Below, piece after piece: positions 9,000-16,162 of a DNA stretch of 64,000 nucleotides. Below the pieces are notes generated by a model. That model ran no database searches, was not told where the DNA came from, and saw only the letters and a program-made list of their open reading frames with translations. The stretch spans positions 62,001-126,000 of the forward strand of contig NZ_JAHKRS010000010.1 in NCBI RefSeq assembly GCF_018863235.1. Reading direction: 5' to 3'. This DNA comes from Pseudomaricurvus albidus (GTDB taxonomy: Bacteria; Pseudomonadota; Gammaproteobacteria; Pseudomonadales; Cellvibrionaceae). The translations under genes were made by a program, and so were the position numbers. Numbering within the stretch: position 1 is the stretch's first letter; every line of letters begins with the position of its first letter.

Positions 9000-9371
9000 A
9001 TGTCAATTGCAGTGACTCAGGCCGCCGTTCAGATGGAACAAAACGCCGAAAACTTAACACCCCACGCGGTGATTCAATTATTACTTGATGGCGCTCTGGA
9101 GCGTCTGGATCAGGCCGCATTGCAGTTACGCTGTGGCCGTGAAGATCAGGCCGGGCAGTTGATGCATAAAGCCATTGGCATTATTAATGGCCTGCGTGAA
9201 AGCCTGGACTTTGAGCTGGGCGGCGATATGGCAATCAGACTGGATCGTTTATACGGTTATGTTATCCAGCGTCTGGAAGAGGCTGAGGCGGATACAGGTG
9301 AATTGATTCTGGCTGAATCCAGTAAGATGCTGGCGGAGCTGAAGTCCGGATGGGATGCCATTGAGGCTTAA
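9000..9371 (+). CDS. Second FliS-like chaperone (FleP/FliS' position)
   Basis: The product is 123 residues. The ATG at 9000 is preferred over the one at 8994 because AGGAG ends 7 bases before it. It keeps the FliS pattern (LLLDGALERLDQAALQL, HKAIGIINGLRESLDFELGG, LDRLYGYVIQRLEEAE) but differs from the first FliS over much of its length. In P. aeruginosa the gene after fliS (PA1096, fleP) occupies the same place. Having its own sigma-54 promoter and two flagellin substrates suggests it may prefer one flagellin or FliD; that is inference. Confidence 0.82.
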   Translation: MSIAVTQAAVQMEQNAENLTPHAVIQLLLDGALERLDQAALQLRCGREDQAGQLMHKAIGIINGLRESLDFELGGDMAIRLDRLYGYVIQRLEEAEADTGELILAESSKMLAELKSGWDAIEA

Positions 9372-9486
9372 TCTTTCGTCGGGTCTTTTAAAAGGGGCTC
9401 AATTGCAGACTTTCTCTTAATCATTCTAAGTTAATTGCCTGTTCTGCCGTTATATACTTCAGTAGAGATTAATAACTGGAGTGGGT

Positions 9487-9747
9487 ATGACGCTTATCCC
9501 AAATACTCAGATGGTTCTGGGGCGAGAGAAAAAGCAACTGGCTGAAGCGCTTTCCGATAGAGACTGGCACGCTGTCAAGCATGGTGACCTCCGCATGATG
9601 GAGGCTGTATCCAATGCGGCAGACGATCCTTCTAAAGATATGGCTACCTTACTTAAGGAGCTGCGTGAGGTCGTGGGCTTGTATCGGGATATCCTGGCAC
9701 AATGCGATATTAATGTTCAGGCCTTGTCAGCAAACTCCGATGGTTGA
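9487..9747 (+). CDS. Small FliT-like protein downstream of fliS2
   Basis: The product is 86 residues, soluble and helical, with no recognised motif. The ATG 9487 follows CTGGAG; an upstream in-frame GTG lies inside that SD. Position (after fliS, before fleQ), size and charge pattern match the small FliT-like or hypothetical genes seen here in pseudomonads. A weak sigma-28-like element (TAAGTTA ... GCCGTTAT, 9427-9453) precedes it. A seven-base-pair hairpin without a T-run follows at 9759-9778. Function is uncertain. Confidence 0.55.
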   Translation: MTLIPNTQMVLGREKKQLAEALSDRDWHAVKHGDLRMMEAVSNAADDPSKDMATLLKELREVVGLYRDILAQCDINVQALSANSDG

Positions 9748-10411
9748 TTTTTGATCGTCTTCTCTGTTTTTAGAGAAGCATAAGCTGAGGTGTATGCCTG
9801 ACTTCAGTGTGTAGTTTCAGTGTTTTCTCTGGTTTTATGCCTTTGTAGCAGGCATCAGCAATTCAGTTGTTTCTATATCATCAGTCATTTCCTTTCTGGG
9901 CGTCTTCATGATGGTGTCCCATCATTTTTGCCTGCTTTACAATCTTTCCGTCTCTTTTTTGGGATTTCTGATCAAAATGTTGTCAGGAAAAATCAGGGGT
10001 TACAGAAAATTGACTAAGTGTCCATCCTTTTTTTGAGTGCTTCGGCGCCATTATTTTCCATTAAAACATCAGCTGTTGAATTAAAAGTCTCTCGAAGAGG
10101 GCGTTCGCTTAAGTGAATTATTACCCAAATATAAGTCAAAAGCTGAAAGAACTGCATCCCTCACAATTGCGTCATAGGCTCTCAAAAAAATATAGCATTT
10201 AGATCTAAAGGCATACTTTCCTTATTCGAGCGGTTTCTATACTATAACGCCATAAATTTGACCTTTGTGAAGTGCGTCACAAAAAGTGTGTGCTTCATGT
10301 CGCAGAAATAGCGCGAGGGGGTGGTCAGATTTACCAGCTGTAAAAAAACCGATGACCAGATTAAGAGTCATATAACGAAGCTATCTTCGCCGTTGTAAAA
10401 GGTATTACGCT
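9748..10411. other. Long leader/intergenic region upstream of fleQ
   Basis: These 664 bases contain no credible gene; the one short open frame lacks an SD and coding character. The downstream third holds a -10-like TATACT/TATAAC (10238-10248) and a palindromic CRP/Vfr-type site (10264-10283). The rest is AT-rich with no recognised site. Confidence 0.55.
10264..10283. promoter_or_regulatory. CRP/Vfr-type binding site in the fleQ leader
   Basis: TTTGTGA-AGTGCG-TCACAAA is a full dyad with the TGTGA-N6-TCACA core of CRP-family sites. It lies just downstream of the -10-like TATACT/TATAAC and about 130 bases before fleQ, a repressing geometry. In P. aeruginosa, Vfr represses fleQ from its promoter, so a similar input is plausible here. 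Confidence 0.72.
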
Positions 10412-11548
10412 ATGTGGCGCGAATTAAAAGTACTTGTTGTCGACGATGATATTCAACGCCGACACAATCTCAAAGTCGTATTGGATTTTTTGGGGGAGCC
10501 GACGGTCGAAGCATGCTGCGATACCTGGCTCGAGGTTGCTAATCAGTCTGTAAAGACCGGCTCGGATACACCTGATGCTGACTACCTGGCTCTGATTCTG
10601 GGAGACAGCTGTAACGACAAGCCTCTCGAACAGCGTCTGGAAGCTATTCGTGACTGGAATCCGGTGGTTCCCGTTATCCTGCTGGGCGAGCAGCAAGTTT
10701 TGCCAGAGGATGCCAACCCCTATCTCAAGCATATGGTCATTGCCACTCTGGATGTTCCCCCTGGTTACAACAAGCTGTTGGACACCATTCACCGTGCGCA
10801 ACGTTATCGTGAAGCACAGGAGCTCAGTCGTCGCACACAAGGGACTCGGCCAAGCCACCTTTTCCGCAGTCTGGTAGGGACCAGTCGTGAAATTCAGGGT
10901 GTTCGCGAGATGATGACTCAGGTGGCCAACAAGGATGTCACTGTGCTGATTACCGGTGAGTCTGGTACCGGCAAAGAAGTGGTCGCTCGCAATCTTCATT
11001 ACCATTCAGATCGTCGTGAAGGTCCTTTTGTACCTGTTAACTGTGGCGCGATTCCTGCCGAGTTGCTGGAAAGTGAGCTGTTTGGCCACGAAAAAGGTGC
11101 ATTCACCGGAGCGATCAACTCCCGTGCCGGTCGTTTTGAAATGGCCGAGGGGGGCACCCTGTTCTTGGATGAAATCGGCGATATGCCCTTGAATATGCAG
11201 GTTAAAATCCTGCGTGTGTTGCAAGAGCGCTGCTTTGAGCGGGTAGGGGCTAACAAGTCCCAGCCTGTTAATGTCAGGGTTATTGCCGCAACACACCGTA
11301 ATCTTGAAGAAATGATTACCGAAGGGACTTTCCGGGAAGATCTGTATTACCGCCTGAATGTATTCCCCATTGAAATGCCTTCACTCCGGGAGAGGACGGA
11401 GGATATTCCACTGTTATTGAGTGAGCTGGTTTCACGTCTGGAAAGTGAAAACCGTGGCTCAATTCGTTTCAACTCTGCGGCTATTATGTCTCTCTGCCAG
11501 CACGAGTGGTCCGGTAATGTCAGAGAGCTGGCCAATTTGGTTGAATGA
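10412..11548 (+). CDS. fleQ: Flagellar master regulator FleQ, N-terminal and AAA+ part (ends at an in-frame TGA)
   Basis: The frame encodes 378 residues: the FleQ-type atypical receiver (1-140, [17 protein letters not shown]), then the sigma-54 AAA+ domain with Walker A GESGTGKE (182-189), the GAFTGA loop (229-234) and LFLDEIGDM. FleQ activates sigma-54 flagellar promoters and binds c-di-GMP. Translation stops at TGA 11546-11548 inside [10 protein letters not shown]. In FleQ proteins an Arg follows that Glu, and the sequence continues in the same frame at 11549. One C-to-T change (CGA to TGA) would explain it. As written the product lacks the Fis-type DNA-binding domain. It is a nonsense mutation, sequence error or split gene. 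Confidence 0.85.
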   Translation: MWRELKVLVVDDDIQRRHNLKVVLDFLGEPTVEACCDTWLEVANQSVKTGSDTPDADYLALILGDSCNDKPLEQRLEAIRDWNPVVPVILLGEQQVLPEDANPYLKHMVIATLDVPPGYNKLLDTIHRAQRYREAQELSRRTQGTRPSHLFRSLVGTSREIQGVREMMTQVANKDVTVLITGESGTGKEVVARNLHYHSDRREGPFVPVNCGAIPAELLESELFGHEKGAFTGAINSRAGRFEMAEGGTLFLDEIGDMPLNMQVKILRVLQERCFERVGANKSQPVNVRVIAATHRNLEEMITEGTFREDLYYRLNVFPIEMPSLRERTEDIPLLLSELVSRLESENRGSIRFNSAAIMSLCQHEWSGNVRELANLVE

Positions 11549-11878
11549 ATGGCTATCATGCATCCTTACGGTGTCATTGGTGTGCAAAACCTGCCACAGA
11601 AATACCGTCACGTGGACATGCTGGATGAGGATGAGTTTCAGGTGTTGGCCGAGGCCGGCGGTGCCGCTCACCCTACCGTGGTCAGTATGACGGATACCAC
11701 TCTGTTGCCTGATCAGGGGATTGATTTGAAAGAATATCTGACCAGTCTGGAGCGCAGTCTTATTCAGCAGGCTCTGGATGATTGCGGTGGCATTGTAGCC
11801 AGAGCGGCCGAGCGTCTGTCCATTCGTCGCACGACTCTGGTGGAGAAAATGCGTAAATACGAGCTGCAAAGAGGTTAG
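11549..11878 (+). CDS. fleQ: FleQ C-terminal fragment with Fis-type HTH (same frame, after the TGA)
   Basis: This frame continues fleQ directly after the stop and begins with ATG (MAIMHPYGVIGVQNLPQKY, as in intact FleQ). It encodes 109 residues, ending with the Fis-like helix-turn-helix (QALDDCGGIVARAAERLSI, then RRTTLVEKMRKY). The stop and ATG are adjacent (TGAATG), so translational reinitiation could make it as a separate polypeptide, though no good SD is seen. More likely it is the tail of a gene broken by one base. The reading frame is otherwise undamaged, so the lesion is recent or artefactual. Confidence 0.7.
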   Translation: MAIMHPYGVIGVQNLPQKYRHVDMLDEDEFQVLAEAGGAAHPTVVSMTDTTLLPDQGIDLKEYLTSLERSLIQQALDDCGGIVARAAERLSIRRTTLVEKMRKYELQRG

Positions 11879-11920
11879 TGTTACTGCTTTTTTACCCTGA
11901 TGTTCCTAAAGTGATACCCC

Positions 11921-11952
11921 AAAAGCCGCAGCTGATTACTGCGGTTTTTTTT
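11921..11952 (+). terminator. Terminator after fleQ
   Basis: CCGCAG-CTGATTA-CTGCGG flanked by A-rich 5' sequence and an eight-base T-run. Confidence 0.88.
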
Positions 11953-12011
11953 GTTTTTGTTGTGGCAAAAAAACCAACAGTAGAATCAATATATTCCGCT
12001 AATCAATAACT

Positions 12012-12027
12012 TGGCATTACGTTTGCA
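12012..12027 (+). promoter_or_regulatory. Sigma-54 promoter of fleSR
   Basis: TGGCAT-TACGT-TTGCA matches the RpoN consensus apart from the last base of the -24 block. It lies 72 bases before the fleS ATG, which fits FleQ-dependent fleSR expression in the pseudomonad hierarchy. Confidence 0.88.
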
Positions 12028-12098
12028 ATAACCCTGATATACACGCTAAAGCGTTAACTCTTTGACGCTTTACGCAGAATACCGATCAGGAGCAGGCC

Positions 12099-13409
12099 AT
12101 GAGTTATGCAGCACAGGTAACTGAGCAGCAAAGTGTCAAAGTTAAGCCCGAACTGCTGGATGTTTCCATGCGTCCGGCTCAACAGCTTTCAGCGTTAGAT
12201 GACAAAGCTTTGACTCGCGCCTCCTTGGCTGAATCCCTTCCCGGCGAATCTGGAAAAGAGGATCTTCGCGCTGCATTTGAAATGTTTAATCAAATGTCGC
12301 AGCAACTGTCTGAATCCTATCAGCATCTGGAGACGCGCGTCGCGGATTTGACGGCTGAGTTGAATGCGGTTTCAGCCAAGCGTATGGAGGAGTTGGCTGA
12401 AAAAGAAAACATCGCTGAGCGTCTGGAAAGCCTGCTCAATGTATTGCCGGGTGGGGTGGTTGTACTTGATGCGCGGGGTTTTATCACACAGGCCAATCCC
12501 GCAGCGCGGGAAATGCTTGGTGAGCCGTTGGAAGGCCTTCGTTGGTTCGAGGTTATTCAGAGAAGTTTTTCTCCCCAGGATGATGATGGGCACGAGGTTT
12601 CGACCAAAGATGGTCGCAGAGTCAGTATTGCGACTCGCTCTTTGGCTGAGGATGGTCAGATTATCCTGCTGACCGACCAGACAGAGACACGCCGTTTACA
12701 AAGTGAATTGAGCCGGCATGAGCGTTTGTCGGCGTTAGGGCGGATGGTTTCTGCCCTGGCGCATCAGATTCGCACGCCGTTATCAGCAGCAATGCTGTAT
12801 GCAGGTCACCTCTGTGAAGGTGAGCTGTCCAAAGACCAGCAACAAACCTTTTCCGAAAAACTGCTTAAGCGCCTCAATCATATGGAGCGACAAGTGCAGG
12901 ATATGCTGGTCTTTGTCAAAGGCGATATGCCTTTGAATGATGAAATTACCTGTGCAGAGCTGCAGCAAGGTATCGAAGAAGAAACTGAAGTTCTGCTCAC
13001 GACCCACGGTGTTCACTGCCAGTGGATCAACGAATGCCCGACACACTTATTGCGCTGTCATAAAGACGCCCTTATCGGAGCGGTCTTGAATTTGATCAAT
13101 AACGCCGTCCAGGCGGGTGGCAGTAATGTACGCATTGCCCTGGCCATGACGCTGACAGATCGCGGCGATGTGTGCCTGTCGGTTACCGATAACGGACCGG
13201 GCATTAATGCCGAGCTTCTGAAATCGGTTAAAGATGTCTTCGTGACAACCAAGGCTCAGGGAACCGGGTTGGGCTTATCTGTGGTCGATACGGTTGCCAA
13301 GCGCCATGGAGGAAAGTTTTTGCTGCATTCAGAACAGGGCAAGGGCACCTGTGCAAGATTGCTTCTGCCGCTTGCAGAATTTACCCAGTTTACCCGTACA
13401 GCCTTTTAA
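12099..13409 (+). CDS. fleS: Flagellar sensor histidine kinase FleS (FlrB)
   Basis: The product is 436 residues with no membrane segment, so it is a cytosolic kinase. The order is: a coiled N-terminal part (about 60-115), a PAS-like domain (about 115-195), an H-box ALAHQIRTPLS with the phospho-acceptor His at 222, then the ATPase with NLINNAVQAGG (N-box), DNGPGI and GTGLGLSVV. FleS phosphorylates FleR to switch on class III (hook-basal body) genes. The start follows an AGGAGC run. fleR begins 56 bases downstream, in the same operon. Confidence 0.93.
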   Translation: MSYAAQVTEQQSVKVKPELLDVSMRPAQQLSALDDKALTRASLAESLPGESGKEDLRAAFEMFNQMSQQLSESYQHLETRVADLTAELNAVSAKRMEELAEKENIAERLESLLNVLPGGVVVLDARGFITQANPAAREMLGEPLEGLRWFEVIQRSFSPQDDDGHEVSTKDGRRVSIATRSLAEDGQIILLTDQTETRRLQSELSRHERLSALGRMVSALAHQIRTPLSAAMLYAGHLCEGELSKDQQQTFSEKLLKRLNHMERQVQDMLVFVKGDMPLNDEITCAELQQGIEEETEVLLTTHGVHCQWINECPTHLLRCHKDALIGAVLNLINNAVQAGGSNVRIALAMTLTDRGDVCLSVTDNGPGINAELLKSVKDVFVTTKAQGTGLGLSVVDTVAKRHGGKFLLHSEQGKGTCARLLLPLAEFTQFTRTAF

Positions 13410-13465
13410 GTAAGCTGTGCCGACTTATCCAAGACAGTAATCAGAAACGCTAAACGGAATATGGT

Positions 13466-15061
13466 ATGACTCAGGCCATCGGTAACAAGAAAACGTCGAC
13501 TAACAGTAAAGCCGGGATCAGAATATTGATCGTCGAAGACGATCTGGATCTGCGTGAAGCCGTCGAAGATACCCTGCAGCTCGCGGGATACAGTGTTATT
13601 ACCGCTGACAGTGGCGAAGCAGCACTGGTAGTGCTAAGTCAAAATCCGGACATTCACTGCGTCATATCTGACGTCAATATGGGGGGAATGGATGGCCATC
13701 AACTGTTGAAAGAGATCAAAGCTTCCTATCCACACCTGCCCGTTATACTGAACACCGCCTATGGCAGCATTGACCGTTCCGTCAAGGCCATGCGTGAAGG
13801 CGCGGTGGATTATCTGGTCAAGCCTTTTGCTCCCCAGGTGCTGGTTGATACTGTGGCCCGGTATACCGGTGAGTCATTAAAGCCCGGCGATGATGCTCCA
13901 ATCGCACAGGATCCTTCCAGTCAGCAGTTACTGCAGCTGGCCAAAAGGGTTGCGGAATCAGACTCTACAGCATTGATTATTGGTGAATCCGGTACCGGTA
14001 AAGAAGTTTTGGCTCGTTATATTCATGCCCATTCGCCGCGGGCAGACAAGCCGTTTGTCGCCATCAACTGTGCTGCCATTCCGGAAAACATGCTGGAAGC
14101 AATGCTGTTTGGCCACGAAAAGGGAGCGTTTACCGGCGCTTACAGTAGTGCGCCCGGTAAGTTTGAACAAGCCAATGGCGGTACCTTGTTGCTCGACGAA
14201 ATCTCTGAGATGGAACTGGGCTTGCAGGCCAAGCTGTTGCGTGTACTGCAGGAGAAAGAAGTAGAGAGGCTGGGTGGCCGCAAGACCATTCAGCTGGATG
14301 TTCGTGTGATTGCAACCTCCAACAGAGATATGCGCCGTCATGTTTCTGAAGGCAAATTCCGTGAAGATTTGTATTTCCGTTTGAGTGTATTGCCTCTGCA
14401 GTGGGCTCCGTTGCGAGATCGCCCTGCGGATATTTTACCTCTGGCTGAAAGCCTGCTGGCTAAACATGCCAGCAAGCAATATCGCAAGGGGGTGCGACTG
14501 GATCAACAGGCACAACAAACCTTGCAACAATATCCGTGGCCGGGCAATGTTCGTGAGTTGGACAACGTAATGCAAAGAGCGCTGATTCTACAGCCCGGGG
14601 CCACCATTTCGGCTCATGATCTTGGCTTGATCCAAACTGCCCAATACAGTGAAAAACCCAGCCTGATGGCTGCGTCGGACTGGTCTCAAAATGTAGCTTC
14701 TGTTGAAAGAAACTCTGCGCAAAAAGCTTCGCCTGCTGGTTCCGCGGGAGTAGTTCCAGCGTCCCAACAGGATTATCGACATGGCGAAAATTTGACGGGC
14801 TTTTCCATGCCTTCGGCGATGTCCAATGCTGCTCCTTTTGCTCAGGAGGCTTCGACCACCGCAAGTGCAGATGATGCCGGTGTTCTGGGAGATGACTTAA
14901 AGCAACGGGAGTTTGAAATCATCGTCAGTACCTTGCGTCAGGAGCGGGGAAGCAAGAAAAACACCGCGGAGAGGTTGGGAATCAGCCCAAGGACGTTGCG
15001 CTACAAGATTGCTCGCCTTAAAGAGTTGGGGCTGGATATTGGTCAGGCACAGGGTGCCTGA
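13466..15061 (+). CDS. fleR: Sigma-54 response regulator FleR (FlrC)
   Basis: The product is 531 residues. A receiver domain (about 19-130) has the phospho-acceptor Asp69 (VISDVNMGG). The AAA+ domain follows, with Walker A GESGTGKE and the GAFTGA loop. A low-complexity Ser/Ala-rich linker (about 395-470) leads to a C-terminal Fis-type HTH (KKNTAERLGISPRTLRYKIA). It activates the sigma-54 promoters of hook-basal body genes with FleS. It is somewhat longer than usual because of the linker. A strong terminator ends the unit. Confidence 0.93.
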   Translation: MTQAIGNKKTSTNSKAGIRILIVEDDLDLREAVEDTLQLAGYSVITADSGEAALVVLSQNPDIHCVISDVNMGGMDGHQLLKEIKASYPHLPVILNTAYGSIDRSVKAMREGAVDYLVKPFAPQVLVDTVARYTGESLKPGDDAPIAQDPSSQQLLQLAKRVAESDSTALIIGESGTGKEVLARYIHAHSPRADKPFVAINCAAIPENMLEAMLFGHEKGAFTGAYSSAPGKFEQANGGTLLLDEISEMELGLQAKLLRVLQEKEVERLGGRKTIQLDVRVIATSNRDMRRHVSEGKFREDLYFRLSVLPLQWAPLRDRPADILPLAESLLAKHASKQYRKGVRLDQQAQQTLQQYPWPGNVRELDNVMQRALILQPGATISAHDLGLIQTAQYSEKPSLMAASDWSQNVASVERNSAQKASPAGSAGVVPASQQDYRHGENLTGFSMPSAMSNAAPFAQEASTTASADDAGVLGDDLKQREFEIIVSTLRQERGSKKNTAERLGISPRTLRYKIARLKELGLDIGQAQGA

Positions 15062-15091
15062 TCTCATCAGATACTCAAGTGATCAGAACAC

Positions 15092-15126
15092 AAAAAAAGG
15101 CCGGACTTAACAGTCCGGCCTTTTTT
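15092..15126 (+). terminator. Bidirectional-type terminator after fleR
   Basis: AAAAAAGGCCGGAC-TTAACA-GTCCGGCCTTTTTT is symmetric, with A- and T-runs. It can serve fleR and the convergent small gene at 15189-15365. Confidence 0.95.
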
Positions 15127-15188
15127 ATTTCAAGTCAGTAGCCTCTGTGGTTGAAGAGACTGCAAATGATTATGTGGAGATTTCTGGT

Positions 15189-15365
15189 TTAAGCGAAGTC
15201 AAAGTCGAACTCGATGGTTTCCTTTCTGAGTCTCATGTCTTCCAGGCGCTCCTCCAGTTTGCGACGTGCATCCAGGGTCTGGTTTTGAGACTCGGAACTG
15301 CTTTTGCGTCGGCTTTTGGCGGTGGTTTTGGTTGAATTGTTTGCGGTTAGGACCTCACTGCTCAT
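15189..15365 (-). CDS. Small PA3496-like hypothetical protein
   Basis: The product is 58 residues. GGAGGAA lies seven bases before the ATG at 15365, a strong SD. The N-terminal half is Ser/Thr/Lys/Arg-rich. The C-terminal half (LDARRKLEERLEDMRLRKET, then an acidic-aromatic FDFDFA tail) is helix-forming and resembles the small PA3496-family proteins of Pseudomonas, which have no established function. It is antisense-oriented between fleR and fliE and shares the fleR terminator. Confidence 0.65.
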   Translation of the reverse strand: MSSEVLTANNSTKTTAKSRRKSSSESQNQTLDARRKLEERLEDMRLRKETIEFDFDFA

Positions 15366-15589
15366 ATCGAAATTCCTCCGTGTCGATATCTGTGGCTTGG
15401 TGGTTTTCTTATGTACTTATTTTTCAGGTCTGGGTGAAAAATATACTGATTTGTTCATGAGGGTCAAGCTTTCAACGTGATGATTTGGTGAATTATGTAT
15501 GACGAATTGATGTCGTTGGCATTTAGGGGGCAGGAAGAGAGGGGCCAGGGGGAGGCTCGAAGCGGCAATTACCTGCCTGCGGCAAATGT

Positions 15590-15605
15590 TGGCCTGTTTT
15601 GTGCT
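15590..15605 (+). promoter_or_regulatory. Candidate sigma-54 promoter of fliE operon
   Basis: TGGCCT-GTTTT-GTGCT keeps the GG and GC dinucleotides at the required spacing but has three mismatches. An alternative, TGGCAT-TTAGG-GGGCA, lies at 15517-15532. fliE is a sigma-54/FleR target in Pseudomonas. Confidence 0.42.
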
Positions 15606-15661
15606 TTTATCTTGGAAAGAGTCTTTAAGAGCCGTTTTTACGGACAAACTGCCAAAGTTTT

Positions 15662-15685
15662 GTCGCTGCAGGAGTCTGTAGCGAC
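15662..15685 (+). repeat. Hairpin in the fliE leader
   Basis: GTCGCTGCAG and CTGTAGCGAC pair (one G-U) around GAGT, 35 bases before the fliE ATG. No T-run follows, so it is not a terminator. Confidence 0.5.
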
Positions 15686-15720
15686 GGGTTAACCTGAAGT
15701 GAGGTCGTAGAGAAAATATT

Positions 15721-16095
15721 ATGACAGATCGAGTGGATATCAACCGTCTTCTGGTCGAAATGCGATCAATGAAAAGCCAGGCACAGGCCTTTCAACGCCC
15801 TGAAAATCTGTCCGCAAAAGACGTCGCTGGTGTGGCTGGTCAGGGGCTTAATGTATCCAGGCCTCAGGACGTTCCCTCGTTTGGCCAAATGCTGGATCAG
15901 GCTGTCAATAAAGTGAACAACGTCCAGCAAACTTCCAGCAGTCTGGCCAAAGCCTACGAGCTGGGTGATCCCAATGTCGATATCACTGACGTCATGGTGG
16001 CGTCGCAAAAAGCCAGTGTATCGTTTCAGTCTATGGTTCAGGTGCGTAACAAGTTGATTGATGCCTATCGGGACGTCATGAACATGCCGGTTTAA
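15721..16095 (+). CDS. fliE: Flagellar MS-ring/rod adaptor FliE
   Basis: The product is 124 residues with the FliE C-terminal signature: DPNVDITDVMVASQKASVSF followed by QSMVQVRNKLIDAYRDVMNMPV. FliE sits between the MS ring (FliF) and the proximal rod and is itself exported by the flagellar system. The first 45 residues are variable. It starts the fliEFGHIJ operon, with 67 bases to fliF. Confidence 0.95.
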   Translation: MTDRVDINRLLVEMRSMKSQAQAFQRPENLSAKDVAGVAGQGLNVSRPQDVPSFGQMLDQAVNKVNNVQQTSSSLAKAYELGDPNVDITDVMVASQKASVSFQSMVQVRNKLIDAYRDVMNMPV

Positions 16096-16162
16096 CATCG
16101 ACATAAATTTTTCGGTTTATTTAAACGGTTACTAATTTCTGACACGGAATAAGACCCCATCC

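Larger units (their letters stand above)
15366..15720. other. Intergenic region upstream of fliE
   Basis: No convincing gene is seen; a 65-codon plus-strand frame and a 108-codon minus-strand frame lack an SD or family features. The region holds two GG-N10-GC sigma-54 candidates (15517-15532 and 15590-15605) and a ten-pair hairpin (15662-15685) in the fliE leader. The promoter of the PA3496-like gene must lie at its left end. Confidence 0.5.

Noticed and set aside
9820-10017. 65-codon frame in the fleQ leader
   Set aside because: Low-quality composition (Phe/Ser/His/Leu-rich, AT-driven), no SD, no conserved motif.
11546-11548. TGA in fleQ as selenocysteine or as a reassigned codon
   Set aside because: The aligned residue is Arg, no SECIS-like element is evident, and the dozens of intact genes around show TGA used as a normal stop (for example fliP and fliI-region genes).
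15495-15692. 65-codon plus-strand frame upstream of fliE
   Set aside because: No SD and no family features; overlaps the sigma-54 candidates and the leader hairpin.
15417-15743. 108-codon minus-strand frame upstream of fliE
   Set aside because: No SD, overlaps the fliE start region, composition unlike coding sequence; treated as chance.
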